Shown here: positions 36,491-45,228 of the stretch, piece by piece | Layout: the number at the start of each line of letters is the position of its first letter | Numbering within the stretch: the first letter of the stretch is position 1 | The notes under the pieces: generated by a model | Databases searched by the model: none | The model's input: only the letters and a program-made list of their open reading frames with translations | What the model was told of the DNA's origin: nothing | Made by a program: the position numbers and the translations under genes | Assembly (NCBI GenBank): GCA_023407175.1 | Contig: JAEYMU010000043.1 | Coordinates: 62,001 to 126,000 of the forward strand | Length of the DNA stretch: 64,000 nucleotides | From: Bacillota bacterium | Lineage (GTDB): Bacteria > Bacillota_A > Clostridia > Lachnospirales > Lachnospiraceae | Direction of reading: 5' to 3'

Positions 36491-37723
36491 TTATTTTATT
36501 GATATTCCGGCAAGGTACGCAGTCGACCAGGCAAGCTGCAGATTAAAGCCTCCGGTCAGTGCATCAATATCCAGAGCCTCTCCGATAAAATATACATTGC
36601 TTACCAGCTTCGATTCCATCGTGGAAGGATTGATCTCTTTTACATCGATGCCGCCCCTGGTGATGACCGCTTCCTTATAGTCTCCCAATTCCGTAATTTG
36701 CAGGGTAAAATTCTTAAGGAGCCTAACCAGGGAAAGCCGTTCTTCCCGGGTAATGGAATTTACTTTCTTTTCCGAATCGATAGCGCTTAGTCGAATAATA
36801 ACATCTATTAATTTATTTGGCAATAGGTGGTCAAGCGAATTCTTAAATTGTTTATTTTTAAATTCTTCAAAATCCCTCAAGATTCTGGCATCCAACTGCT
36901 CTTCGGACAGGGCGGGCTTTAAGTCGATGCTTAATTCCAGCGTTTCCTGCTTTTTAAGAAATGGTATGATATAGCTGCTGGCGCTTAAGATGACCGGACC
37001 GCTTACGCCAAAATGAGTAAACAAAAGCTCTCCAAAATCCCGGTATACCTGCTTATCCCCTGCGGTAACGGTAACTTCGATATTCTTAAGTGAAAGCCCC
37101 ATCAGCTCCCTTACCCAGGATTCCCTCACATGGATCGGAACCAGGGACGGGTAAGTCTGTATTATCCTATGCCCCATACTGCCGGCAAACCGGTAGCCAT
37201 CCCCCGTAGAGCCGGTCGATGCATAGGAAAGACCGCCGGTGGCAATGATAACCGCATTACCCGTAAGCACCTTATCCTTCTTTATTCTGACGCCCTGGAA
37301 GCAATGATCCTTCACTAGTATTTCAGTCACCTCACTGTGATACCGGACAGTAACTGCCTGCCGGTTAAGCTCCCGCTGCAAGGCCCCGATCACATCCGAG
37401 GATTTATCCGATTCTGGAAATACCCTCATTCCCCGTTCGGTTTTCAGCCTAAGTCCCAGCTCTTCAAAGAAGCTCATGGTATCGTAATTACTGAAGGCAT
37501 GATAGGCACGGTATAGAAATTTGGGATTGCTTACAATCTGACCAAAGAATTCCTCCCTATCGCAGGCATTGGTAAGATTGCACCTGCCCTTGCCGGTGAT
37601 AAATAATTTTTTCCCAAGCTTTTCATTTTTTTCAAGCAAAATTACCTCATGACCATTCCTGGCTGCTACGATTGCCGCAAGCATTCCTGCCGCACCACCG
37701 CCTACTACCACTACCTTGCTCAT
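36491..37723 (-). CDS. HI0933/BaiN-family FAD-dependent oxidoreductase
   Basis: The 410 residues start MSKVVVVGGGAAGMLAA, a Rossmann FAD-binding motif, then GKKLFITGKGRCNLTN, a family hallmark, and the C-terminal FAD motif FIGEALDIDALTGGFNLQ. GGGAGGA precedes the start. Reactions for the family are mostly unknown; some members reduce bile-acid intermediates but that should not be assumed here. It precedes cmk in the same direction. Confidence 0.92.
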   Translation of the reverse strand: MSKVVVVGGGAAGMLAAIVAARNGHEVILLEKNEKLGKKLFITGKGRCNLTNACDREEFFGQIVSNPKFLYRAYHAFSNYDTMSFFEELGLRLKTERGMRVFPESDKSSDVIGALQRELNRQAVTVRYHSEVTEILVKDHCFQGVRIKKDKVLTGNAVIIATGGLSYASTGSTGDGYRFAGSMGHRIIQTYPSLVPIHVRESWVRELMGLSLKNIEVTVTAGDKQVYRDFGELLFTHFGVSGPVILSASSYIIPFLKKQETLELSIDLKPALSEEQLDARILRDFEEFKNKQFKNSLDHLLPNKLIDVIIRLSAIDSEKKVNSITREERLSLVRLLKNFTLQITELGDYKEAVITRGGIDVKEINPSTMESKLVSNVYFIGEALDIDALTGGFNLQLAWSTAYLAGISIK

Positions 37724-37843
37724 TTGTCCTCCCATTGCGATAAAATTAAAATCATTGTAAAGATATCATAAAATCAGGTAATTGTCGAATACAAAATACT
37801 GTACCGCAATTACCTGATCCAATGACAGGCTGTGTACCTGCCT

Positions 37844-38467
37844 TTATTTGCTCATATAGGGTTCATCTATCTTATATTCAAAGGCTCCGCCAGTATATGC
37901 CTTTCCATCAATCCGAAAAATCACCTTTTTAATCGTATCCAGATTATCGATCAGACTTTGCGCAAAGGCATTCAGAATATCCTCCTCATATTCGGGCCCC
38001 ATATTGGTATAAGGCGCTTGATCCTTCTGAAAACTTACAACAACCGCATCCCCTTCCGTTGTTACCGGATAGTCTATTCCTATTTCAATTGCCTGGTCGG
38101 CCAGGGATTCAACTACCTTCTCTACAATTAATTCCGGGGTGATTTCATTTCCCTGTGGAACCAGTACGGTCACCGGTTCAAGCTCGGGTATCTCGTTCAC
38201 GGTATAAATCGAGAGCTCAATGTCGGTCAATGGTGGCTTTGGTGTAGGGGTGGCTGCCGCAGAAGACGAGGAAGCAGGCGCTTTTCCTGTCGGCGAGGAA
38301 TTATCCGTACCATTTTGCCCGTCATCCGGTATCACTGTAACACTGATTTGGTTATCCTCCTCCTTTGAGGCATCAAAGAGACTGAAGCTGAATTTATCAC
38401 ATCCGGTTAAGAAGAATATCCCCGTCAGCAACAATATTAAAATGTATTTTTTGTTGAAACGTTCCAT
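37844..38467 (-). CDS. GerMN-domain lipoprotein
   Basis: The 207 residues start MERFNKKYILIL, with GGAGG upstream, then a lipoprotein signal peptide with lipobox FLTGC. A Ser/Pro/Thr-rich linker reaches about residue 80. The C-terminal half resembles the GerMN (sporulation and spore germination) domain: beta-alpha repeats with PELIVEKVVESL and a final FRIDGKAYTGG. It probably sits on the outer membrane face. A role in sporulation is inferred from the family only. Confidence 0.75.
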   Translation of the reverse strand: MERFNKKYILILLLTGIFFLTGCDKFSFSLFDASKEEDNQISVTVIPDDGQNGTDNSSPTGKAPASSSSAAATPTPKPPLTDIELSIYTVNEIPELEPVTVLVPQGNEITPELIVEKVVESLADQAIEIGIDYPVTTEGDAVVVSFQKDQAPYTNMGPEYEEDILNAFAQSLIDNLDTIKKVIFRIDGKAYTGGAFEYKIDEPYMSK

Positions 38468-38562
38468 AATAACCTCCATTCTTCAAAATTCAATGTGCGA
38501 ATTATGCTTTTCATAATGTCCGCAGATTTATGCGAGACATGATTCACACTGATGTTCTGTCG

Positions 38563-38647
38563 AAGTCATTTTCCATTGGTGAAAGCCAATGAAAATTGAC
38601 TTTATGGTCACTTTTTCATATCCTATTCTGATATCACAATAGGATAT
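38563..38647. other. Two hairpins between cinA and the GerMN lipoprotein gene
   Basis: AAGTCATTTTC-CATTGG pairs with CCAATG-AAAATTGACTT (38563-38602, about 16 bp with one or two bulges). ATATCCTATT (38618-38627) pairs with AATAGGATAT (38638-38647). Neither is followed by a good U-run. The 170-nt spacer has no ORF. Confidence 0.45.
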
Positions 38648-38691
38648 AACTGTGTCATTATTATGTTATTATGGAACTATTTATAAATATT

Positions 38692-39948
38692 TTATATGTG
38701 AATCAGGCTGCGCCGGAGCATATCCAGTGCATAGATTACGCTCTGTTCTCTCACCTTCTGGCGGTTTCCCAGAAAATGAAAACGCTTGACGTTTATGTCC
38801 CCCTTTACATTGCAGGCAATGTAGACAAGGCCCACCGGCTTTTCCTGTGTACCGCCGTCAGGACCGGCAATGCCTGTAATTGCCAGGGCTGCATCGGAGC
38901 CCGCCGCCTTTACCGCTCCTCTTGCCATCTCTGCCGCCGTCTGCTCACTGACGGCACCATAAGCCTCAAGGGTCTCCTGTCTGACTCCGAGATATTTACT
39001 CTTAGCTTCGTTGGAATAGGTAATAAAGCCCTCCTTCAGTACATCTGAGGCTCCTGATACATTCACCAGCCTTCCGGTCAGTAAGCCTCCGGTACAGGAT
39101 TCGGCAGTTGACACTGTATAATTCTTCTGCTGAAGCAGCTTTACCACCACCTGCTCCAATGTTTCTTCTTCCCTGGTTGTATAAATATTATCTCCGAAAC
39201 GGTTAAAGAGCTCATCGACTATAGGCTTTAGCAGCTCTTTTGCCTCCTCCTCCCTGCTTGCCGAAGCGGTAATTCGAAAATGTACCTCACCATCCTTGGC
39301 ATAGGGAGCTATGGTGGGGTTGCTCTGGCTCTCGATAAGGTCTAACAGCTGCGTCTCCGCCCTGCTTTCTCCGATACCGCAGATTTTAACCATATTCGAT
39401 ACAAAAACCTTATCCTGCTTATTTCTAAGATATGGAAAGATATGCCCGTCAAACATCGGAAGCAGCTCCGAGGGCGGCCCGGGCAGAAGAATCACCGTCT
39501 TTCCTTCCTCTTCCACAATATAACCAGGCGCGGTTCCATTATCATTTTCTACCACCATGCTGCCATCAATTTTAAGTGCCTGCTTCCAGTTATTCTCCGT
39601 GATTACCTGGGGAACCGTACTGTTTGCAAAACGGAATTTAAAATACGATGCAATTCGCTCCTTGGAGGTCTCATCCATAGTCAGCTCCCGGTTTAATACC
39701 TTTGAGACTGCCTCCTTGGTCATATCGTCCTGTGTCGGTCCAAGTCCGCCTGTCAGGATGACGATATCAGACCTTGACAACGCTGTCCTTATCGCCTCAC
39801 ACAGCCTCCCCTCATTATCTCCGACGGTCACCTGAAAATAAAGAGAGAAGCCCAGCTCCGCACATTTTTTCGACAAATACCAGGCGTTGGTGTTCACGAT
39901 ATTTCCCATTAAAAGCTCCGTTCCAACACTGATTAATTCGACTGTCAT
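38692..39948 (-). CDS. cinA: CinA family competence/damage-inducible protein, nicotinamide-nucleotide amidase
   Basis: The 418 residues have an N-terminal MoCF-like domain (MTVELISVGTELLMGNIVNTNA, LTGGLGPTQDDMT) and a C-terminal amidase domain with STAESCTGGLLTGRL and AITGIAGPDGGT. The family hydrolyses NMN and ADP-ribose-type metabolites in pyridine nucleotide salvage. It follows pgsA. In many relatives it precedes recA; here recA is 14 kb away. Confidence 0.94.
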   Translation of the reverse strand: MTVELISVGTELLMGNIVNTNAWYLSKKCAELGFSLYFQVTVGDNEGRLCEAIRTALSRSDIVILTGGLGPTQDDMTKEAVSKVLNRELTMDETSKERIASYFKFRFANSTVPQVITENNWKQALKIDGSMVVENDNGTAPGYIVEEEGKTVILLPGPPSELLPMFDGHIFPYLRNKQDKVFVSNMVKICGIGESRAETQLLDLIESQSNPTIAPYAKDGEVHFRITASASREEEAKELLKPIVDELFNRFGDNIYTTREEETLEQVVVKLLQQKNYTVSTAESCTGGLLTGRLVNVSGASDVLKEGFITYSNEAKSKYLGVRQETLEAYGAVSEQTAAEMARGAVKAAGSDAALAITGIAGPDGGTQEKPVGLVYIACNVKGDINVKRFHFLGNRQKVREQSVIYALDMLRRSLIHI

Positions 39949-40052
39949 ATATACCCTCCATTCCTATATTATAATATGCAAGGAACACCTTTCTTTACAA
40001 GAGCTCCATTGTAAACGAAACGTGTTCCCGCCGATATGCAAATCACAGTATG

Positions 40053-40592
40053 TTATTTTTTTTCATTTAAAACATTTTTATTCTTAATCAAATATTCTAC
40101 CAGGGATACCAGAGTCAGAACAACTGCCAGATATATGACTACCTGCTCCAGGACATTAATGATCGGATCATCCAGATTGATAATCAGCATGATGCTCATA
40201 ATCATCTGTACTGTGGTTTTTACCTTTGCCCACCAGCTGGCGGCGATGACAACACCGTTATCTGAGGCAATCAAGCGAAAGGCACTGATAATAAACTCCC
40301 GCGCTATAATAATGATAACAATCCAGGCCGGCAGCAGCTTAAGCTCTACAAAGCAGATCAAAGCACTGCTGACCAGGAGCTTATCCGCAATCGGGTCCAT
40401 GAATTTTCCGAAATTGGTAACCAAATTGTTCTTTCTCGCCAGGTAACCATCCAGCAGGTCGGATAAAGCGGCAACGATAAAGATGGCTGCGGCAATATAT
40501 TTTCCGTAGGGAATACCCCCTGCCAGCATAAAAACCAGAAAAAACGGTATCATAACCACTCGGAATACGGTTATTTTATTAGGTAAATTCAT
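40053..40592 (-). CDS. pgsA: CDP-diacylglycerol-glycerol-3-phosphate 3-phosphatidyltransferase
   Basis: This membrane enzyme makes phosphatidylglycerophosphate. The 179 residues contain the CDP-alcohol phosphatidyltransferase signature D-x2-D-G-x2-A-R-x7-8-G-x3-D-x3-D in SDLLDGYLARKNNLVTNFGK followed by FMDPIADKL. About five membrane segments are visible. It lies between rimO and cinA; an intergenic palindromic element upstream ends in a TGG-TATAAT motif directed at it. Confidence 0.95.
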   Translation of the reverse strand: MNLPNKITVFRVVMIPFFLVFMLAGGIPYGKYIAAAIFIVAALSDLLDGYLARKNNLVTNFGKFMDPIADKLLVSSALICFVELKLLPAWIVIIIIAREFIISAFRLIASDNGVVIAASWWAKVKTTVQMIMSIMLIINLDDPIINVLEQVVIYLAVVLTLVSLVEYLIKNKNVLNEKK

Positions 40593-40647
40593 AAATATCC
40601 TCCATTCCCGTTAAGAATTTTTCTTACATATCATAAAGCTTATTTTT

Positions 40648-40799
40648 ATTATACCATGTTCGCAGATTAAAGCTCGAAAACTCCGTTTTCTCGCTCACGT
40701 TGCACTTATCCATGGAGTTCAGGGCATTGATTCAAGCAAGCTTGATCAATGTCCTAAACTCCATGGATTAATCTGCTTATCGTGGACATTATACCATGT
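40648..40799 (-). repeat. Palindromic intergenic element with 12-bp direct repeats
   Basis: ATTATACCATGT occurs at 40648-40659 and 40788-40799, bracketing 128 bp. Inside is a near-perfect 29-bp-armed inverted repeat centred near 40739 (ATCCATGGAGTTYAGG and its complement) and an outer GCAGATTAA/TTAATCTGC pair. The right 12-mer overlaps the end and stop codon of rimO. On the minus strand each 12-mer reads ACATGGTATAAT, an extended -10 pattern. It has no ORF and resembles in form the element at 9440-9622. Confidence 0.65.
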
Positions 40800-42120
40800 C
40801 CGCAAGCAGATCATAGCCCTTTGCTCCGGTTATCCTGGCTGTTACGATATCTCCCGAAATAAGTTCCCTGTCCGAATTAAGGAATACATAACCATCCACC
40901 GAGGGGGCATCCATATAGGTTCTTCCGATATAAACATCCTCTTCCTGTGTGATCCGGCCCTCAATCAAAACCTGATAATGCTTGCCTGTCAAGCTCGAAG
41001 TACGTTCAAATACCAATCCCTGCTGCAGGCTCATCAGCTCCTTCTGACGCTGCTTTTTCATCCTGGCCGTTATCTGGGGTTTTAATTTTGCCGCCGCAGT
41101 CTCCTCCTCTTTGGAATAGGTGAATACTCCAAGCCGTTCAAATCGCATCTGCTTTACAAACTCCACGAGCTCCTCATGCTCTTCCTCTGTCTCGGTCGGA
41201 AAACCTGTTATCAGAGTCGTGCGAAGTACCATATCCGGTATTTTCTCCCGAAGCCTGGTTACGATATCAATCAAATCCTTCTTCGTGGTATGTCTTCCCA
41301 TTAATTTCAGTATCCGGTCGGAGGCATGCTGAATTGGAAGATCAAGATAATGACAGACCTTCGGCTCCTGCTTTATGGTATCGATCAGCTCCTCGGTTAT
41401 TTCCTCGGGGTAGCAGTACAAAATCCTGACCCATTCTATCCCGTCAATTTTGCATAATTCCTTCAATAGCTTCGGCAGAGCCTTCTCATTATAAAGATCC
41501 TTCCCATAAAGCGTTGTTTCCTGGGCGACCAGAATTAATTCCTTTACCCCCTGCTCGGCCAGATATCTTGCTTCTGCCACCAGTTCCTCCATCTCCACGC
41601 TTCTAAAGCTTCCGCGAACCCTTGGGATGATACAATAAGTACAATGCTTATCACAGCCCTCAGCTATCTTTAAATAGGTAGAATAGGTTCCTGAGGTCAG
41701 AATTCTCCGGCTGTTTACCTTGGGCAGCCGGTCAAGGTCTTCAAAGCAGGCATGCTTCGTTCCGTCCTTGATTTCATCCATTACCCGGATGATTTCACTA
41801 AGGGCAGTCGTTCCAAGAAGTGCATCCACCTCCGGTATTTCCTTAAGAATTTCCTCCTTATAGCGCTGTGCCAGACAGCCTGCCACAATTAACGCCTTTA
41901 AGCTGCCCGTTTTCTTATATTCGGCCATCTCCAGGATTGTCTCGATGCTCTCCTGCTTGGCATCATGAATGAAGCAGCAGGTATTCACGATAATGATATC
42001 CGCCTCTCCGGCCTCGCTGACAAGCTGATAACCGTCCTCCTTCAGTAAACCAAGCATATTCTCACTGTCCACCAGATTTTTATCGCAGCCCAGTGAAATA
42101 AAGTATATTTTCATTTGCAT
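40789..42120 (-). CDS. rimO: Ribosomal protein S12 methylthiotransferase RimO
   Basis: This radical-SAM enzyme adds a methylthio group to an aspartate of S12. The 443 residues contain the UPF0004 domain (KIYFISLGCDKNLVDSE, NTCCFI, AGCLAQRY), the radical-SAM CDKHCTYCIIPRVRG cluster and a C-terminal TRAM domain. The Met at 42120 has AAAGG with 6-nt spacing; 42114 is also possible. The stop codon lies in the 12-bp repeat of the following palindromic element. Confidence 0.96.
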   Translation of the reverse strand: MQMKIYFISLGCDKNLVDSENMLGLLKEDGYQLVSEAGEADIIIVNTCCFIHDAKQESIETILEMAEYKKTGSLKALIVAGCLAQRYKEEILKEIPEVDALLGTTALSEIIRVMDEIKDGTKHACFEDLDRLPKVNSRRILTSGTYSTYLKIAEGCDKHCTYCIIPRVRGSFRSVEMEELVAEARYLAEQGVKELILVAQETTLYGKDLYNEKALPKLLKELCKIDGIEWVRILYCYPEEITEELIDTIKQEPKVCHYLDLPIQHASDRILKLMGRHTTKKDLIDIVTRLREKIPDMVLRTTLITGFPTETEEEHEELVEFVKQMRFERLGVFTYSKEEETAAAKLKPQITARMKKQRQKELMSLQQGLVFERTSSLTGKHYQVLIEGRITQEEDVYIGRTYMDAPSVDGYVFLNSDRELISGDIVTARITGAKGYDLLADMV

Positions 42121-42213
42121 TTCATGCCTTTCCATTCATTCTTTCCTAACAGACCCTAAGGTCTTTCCGCAACCAGAACATTGTATCAGCTTTTGCCGAA
42201 AAAATAAAGAGTA

Positions 42214-42801
42214 CTATGCATTCTCGGAAAAATTCCTTACATTCTCATAATCATACTGCATATCCCTAAGATATCTGCTTCTCATATAGCTAAGAAGGAA
42301 GGGTTTATAATCACCGACAAAGGAGGCATTCATAAAGCGGCGGATACATCTCAAATCGCGGCTGTTGTCCAGGCTACGAAGCCCCAATTCCAGATTCCGG
42401 CGAATCCTAAGCATAGCCTTGCTCTGGTCCACTGTCGTAATCAGCATACCATTTTCAAAAACCAGCTCAAGTACCTTCTGATAGGAAAAACAGGCCAGCT
42501 TCATACCCTTAAAATAATGTTCCTTAACCAGATTTGCACCAAGCAATACTACTCCGTTATAGGCTGTCTTACAGCGATAAGACCAGGTCTGCTCCTCCTG
42601 GGCCTTTGCATCCGTCAAAGTAATCGAATCCAGGATCAGGCGGTAATCCTCAATATGAAATTCACTGGTAAAGACTCTTTGCTGGGAAGCCTTGTTGTCC
42701 GGTACCAGCCCAAAGGCAAGAGGATGTACAATATACTCCTGTTCGGCACTTAAAATCTTATATTTTTCATCAGCATAAACGATCTGCTGCTCCGTATTCA
42801 T
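42214..42801 (-). CDS. Conserved-looking hypothetical protein
   Basis: The 195 residues start MNTEQQIVYADEKYKIL, with TTGGAGGA upstream; this start is chosen over 42846. No signal peptide or membrane segment is visible. The sequence is mixed alpha/beta, with an Arg-rich C-terminal third (RNLELGLRSLDNSRDLRCIRR, broken by no low-complexity run). I do not recognise a family. It lies alone between rimO and the PadR-linked membrane protein gene. Confidence 0.65.
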   Translation of the reverse strand: MNTEQQIVYADEKYKILSAEQEYIVHPLAFGLVPDNKASQQRVFTSEFHIEDYRLILDSITLTDAKAQEEQTWSYRCKTAYNGVVLLGANLVKEHYFKGMKLACFSYQKVLELVFENGMLITTVDQSKAMLRIRRNLELGLRSLDNSRDLRCIRRFMNASFVGDYKPFLLSYMRSRYLRDMQYDYENVRNFSENA

Positions 42802-42935
42802 TGTATTGTCCTCCAATTTATGAACCATCTGCCACTGACTGTCCATTACAATGTTACAATTCTAATATATTCTAATATATATTGAACAATATCACAAGGT
42901 ATATTTATCATATAAACAGCCAACGCTTTATCAGT

Positions 42936-43775
42936 TTACATAATATACTTATGTCTGCAATGAGGGCACCGCGGATAATCATAGTCATGTTCTTTGCCGC
43001 AGGAAGGGCATACGACCTGCTCCGGAATATCTTCTTCCAACTCCTCCATATCGTTTTGAGATACGGCAGAATGCAGACGGTTTCTCCGGTTTACCACTAT
43101 ACAGACGGCGTAGCCTGCAATTGACAGTATCAGTGTACCAAGAAAAACCGGGAACGGAAGACTGATGTAGGCCGAAGTACTTATGTGAAGCTTTTCCATA
43201 ATATAAACTCCAATTCCAAGCACCACTACAAAGCTTCCTATGTATCCGATTTTGACAATACGGGCATGATGAAAGAATATCCTTGAAGTAACCGTCTTGA
43301 CCAATAATGCGAGGATTATCATCATAATATAGACAAAGTCAAAACCGGCAATGTAAAGATGATTTATATTCCAGACAGTAAAGGCATTCTTTTGGAACAG
43401 GAATGACCGTACTAAAACCAGAAGCATCAACGCAAGCGGAATTGCAAGAATATACTCCGCCCAGAATAATATCCGGTTCTTCAAACGGTCCCCTTCTGCT
43501 TTCATTACCGTATCACAAAACTTGCGCAAATCCGGTCCGGTAATCGTGCTTAGTGATCTCTCTTTCTCCTGTGCGGATAAAAAATCATCCAGAATCTGCA
43601 TCATGCAATTTTCCTCATGTTCAATTCCATGGTTCATGAGGTGAATATACGCTTCCGCCTTCTGATAAGCGACGGCATACTCATCCCTAAGCTGTTTTTT
43701 TGCTTCTATATAATTCTCTTTTTCATAAAATGGCCTCATAGCTTTATCCTCCACTGTCCTGACAGATAATTTCAT
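42936..43775 (-). CDS. Membrane protein with C-terminal zinc ribbon, PadR partner
   Basis: The 279 residues have an N-terminal helical cytoplasmic part with YIEAKKQLRDEYAVAYQKAE, five or so membrane segments between about 104 and 232, and a zinc ribbon at the end (CPSCGKEH ... CPHCRHK). The layout fits membrane proteins encoded with PadR regulators. Its ATG directly follows an 8-bp target duplication: a 145-bp miniature element is inserted between it and padR. Before insertion the two genes overlapped by ATGA. No Shine-Dalgarno is now present upstream, so expression may be reduced. Confidence 0.75.
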   Translation of the reverse strand: MKLSVRTVEDKAMRPFYEKENYIEAKKQLRDEYAVAYQKAEAYIHLMNHGIEHEENCMMQILDDFLSAQEKERSLSTITGPDLRKFCDTVMKAEGDRLKNRILFWAEYILAIPLALMLLVLVRSFLFQKNAFTVWNINHLYIAGFDFVYIMMIILALLVKTVTSRIFFHHARIVKIGYIGSFVVVLGIGVYIMEKLHISTSAYISLPFPVFLGTLILSIAGYAVCIVVNRRNRLHSAVSQNDMEELEEDIPEQVVCPSCGKEHDYDYPRCPHCRHKYIM

Positions 43776-43783
43776 AAATTATA

Positions 43784-43928
43784 GTAACTATTCAGAGCCA
43801 AACTCGAAAACACTGCGTGTTTCCTCGTTGTGGCGTATCCGCCAAATAAATTCATACAAGAATATACCTATGAATGCAAGCATTCACTGCATATTCTTGT
43901 ATGAATTTGCTTGGTTCTGAACAGTTAC
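43784..43928 (-). mobile_element. Miniature inverted-repeat element, copy 2
   Basis: This 145-bp copy has terminal inverted repeats GTAACTRTTCAGARCCAA and a perfect 8-bp target duplication AAATTATA (43776-43783, 43929-43936). It is the inverse of copy 1 at 13692-13835 with about 96% identity. A perfect 18-bp stem (43848-43865 with 43891-43908) and smaller hairpins fill it. Its right end supplies the padR stop codon TAA (43925-43927). Confidence 0.93.
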
Positions 43929-44248
43929 AAATTATATTGCAAAATTGAATCTGTGATTTTTACTATATTCTGATAGGCTGTAATAAACTGCTTTAAATAT
44001 AGCTCCCCCTCCAGAGTCACTGAGTAATATTTCCTCTTTGGTCCAAAGGGAGACTTGCCGATTCTGCAGGAAATCAGCCTTTTCTTCTCCAGCCTGACCA
44101 GCACCGGATACAGCGTTCCCTCTGAAACATCGGTAAAACCGTGCATTTCGAGCACTGAAAGAATATCATAACCATAGGTTTCACCCCTGGAAATGATCGA
44201 AAGGATACATCCCTCCAATATTCCCTTTAGTAATTGTGCTTCCTCCAT
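43925..44248 (-). CDS. PadR family transcriptional regulator
   Basis: The 107 residues start MEEAQLLKGILEGCILSII; CGGAG lies 6 nt upstream of this ATG, better than the frame start at 44293. The winged helix (YGYDILSVLEMHGFTDVSEGTLYPVLVRLEKK) is the typical PadR DNA-binding unit. It probably represses itself and the downstream membrane protein through two 21-bp palindromes at its promoter. Its stop codon lies inside a miniature element; the encoded C-terminus (QYNL) is the same as it would have been before insertion. Confidence 0.9.
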   Translation of the reverse strand: MEEAQLLKGILEGCILSIISRGETYGYDILSVLEMHGFTDVSEGTLYPVLVRLEKKRLISCRIGKSPFGPKRKYYSVTLEGELYLKQFITAYQNIVKITDSILQYNL

Positions 44249-44282
44249 TGATAACTCCGTTCCAACTTTTATTTCAATCATA

Positions 44283-44303
44283 CTACTATGCATTATATAG
44301 TAG
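44283..44303 (-). promoter_or_regulatory. PadR operator 1 (downstream)
   Basis: CTACTAT-N7-ATAGTAG, a perfect 7+7 inverted repeat located about 12 nt past the -10, covering the start of the transcript. Its left half CTACTATGCA recurs exactly in operator 2, 44 bp away. Confidence 0.6.
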
Positions 44304-44314
44304 CTTTTAATGAC

Positions 44315-44343
44315 ATTATAAAGGACCTACTATGCAATGTCAA
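44315..44343 (-). promoter_or_regulatory. Promoter of padR
   Basis: Perfect consensus TTGACA (44338-44343), 17-nt spacer and TATAAT (44315-44320). The strength of this promoter fits tight autorepression. Confidence 0.85.
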
Positions 44344-44347
44344 GTAG
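44327..44347 (-). promoter_or_regulatory. PadR operator 2 (over -35)
   Basis: CTACTATGCAATGTCAAGTAG: 5-bp arms CTACT/AGTAG in the same 21-bp layout as operator 1, overlapping the -35 and spacer. Confidence 0.5.
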
Positions 44348-44471
44348 GCCCTTTTAATGATTATAGGATTTACTGACTTATTTATATTATTGTGATATGC
44401 TATCTTCATAACAGGATATATTTTGATTTCTACCCATACATTCTTGCATTTACAAAGTGGAGGATTTTTAT

Positions 44472-45104
44472 ATGATTAATAAACGGATTTTTCTTACAAT
44501 AGTGTTTATATTGCTCATAGGCCTCGGCACATTTTTCACATGTTCATTCTTCTATAAGAACAGTCAAACTGCATCAAATATTAAAACCGGTGAACTACAT
44601 CCCATAACATCACAGGCCAGTACCGGGGTACTGATTACCGTTATGGAAGCAGGGCTAACTGATGGAGAGCTGATTAATGCATCAGATATCATAGTCCGGG
44701 GTAAAATCACGAAAGTCTTGGGCGAATATGAATACATAGTGGGCACCGACGATAACGCCATAACCTTCCAACGTATCAATTATGATTTTGATTTATATGA
44801 GGTGCTTAAGGGTGATAATGTAAATAATATAACAATCTCATTCACCGGAGACATGGTAATGGGCGCTCCTGAATTTAATAAGGAATATGTTTTTTGCTTG
44901 TATCATACTGACGGTGACCTTGAAAATGCTTACAGCTTTGTCAGCCTGACGCAAGGTAATTTTCTGGTATCCTCCGATGGAACAATATCATCAAATAAAA
45001 CGATGAAGCTTGAGGATTTTAAAGATAAAATCAGAGAGATAGAAGATAAAATTAAAAACGGAATCGAGATTGAAAATCCTTTGGATAATATTAATGAAAA
45101 GTAA
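44472..45104 (+). CDS. Hypothetical exported or membrane-anchored protein
   Basis: The 210 residues start MINKRIFLTIVFILLIGLG, with GGAGG 7-8 nt upstream, so the frame start at 44457 (GTG) is not used. A single N-terminal hydrophobic segment (5-25) is a signal anchor or signal peptide. The body contains ASDIIVRGKITKVLGEY and YDFDLYEVLKGDNVNNI, which resemble short beta-rich extracellular domains of unknown function seen in Firmicutes. The C-terminus is acidic and helical. It is one of few plus-strand genes here and is divergent from padR. Confidence 0.7.
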   Translation: MINKRIFLTIVFILLIGLGTFFTCSFFYKNSQTASNIKTGELHPITSQASTGVLITVMEAGLTDGELINASDIIVRGKITKVLGEYEYIVGTDDNAITFQRINYDFDLYEVLKGDNVNNITISFTGDMVMGAPEFNKEYVFCLYHTDGDLENAYSFVSLTQGNFLVSSDGTISSNKTMKLEDFKDKIREIEDKIKNGIEIENPLDNINEK

Positions 45105-45228
45105 GAAACGTAAGTCGCCAACAGTATCGGTAATAATATTAAAAATCAGAGTATAAAAGCCTTCATACTCTGACCATAACAAGCTTATTATATTTATTAT
45201 CAATCTTTAACATAAGGCCGGAATAAAC

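Noticed and set aside
38618..38647. Rho-independent terminator after cinA
   Set aside because: The hairpin is perfect but no U-run follows on the minus strand, so it is listed only as a hairpin.
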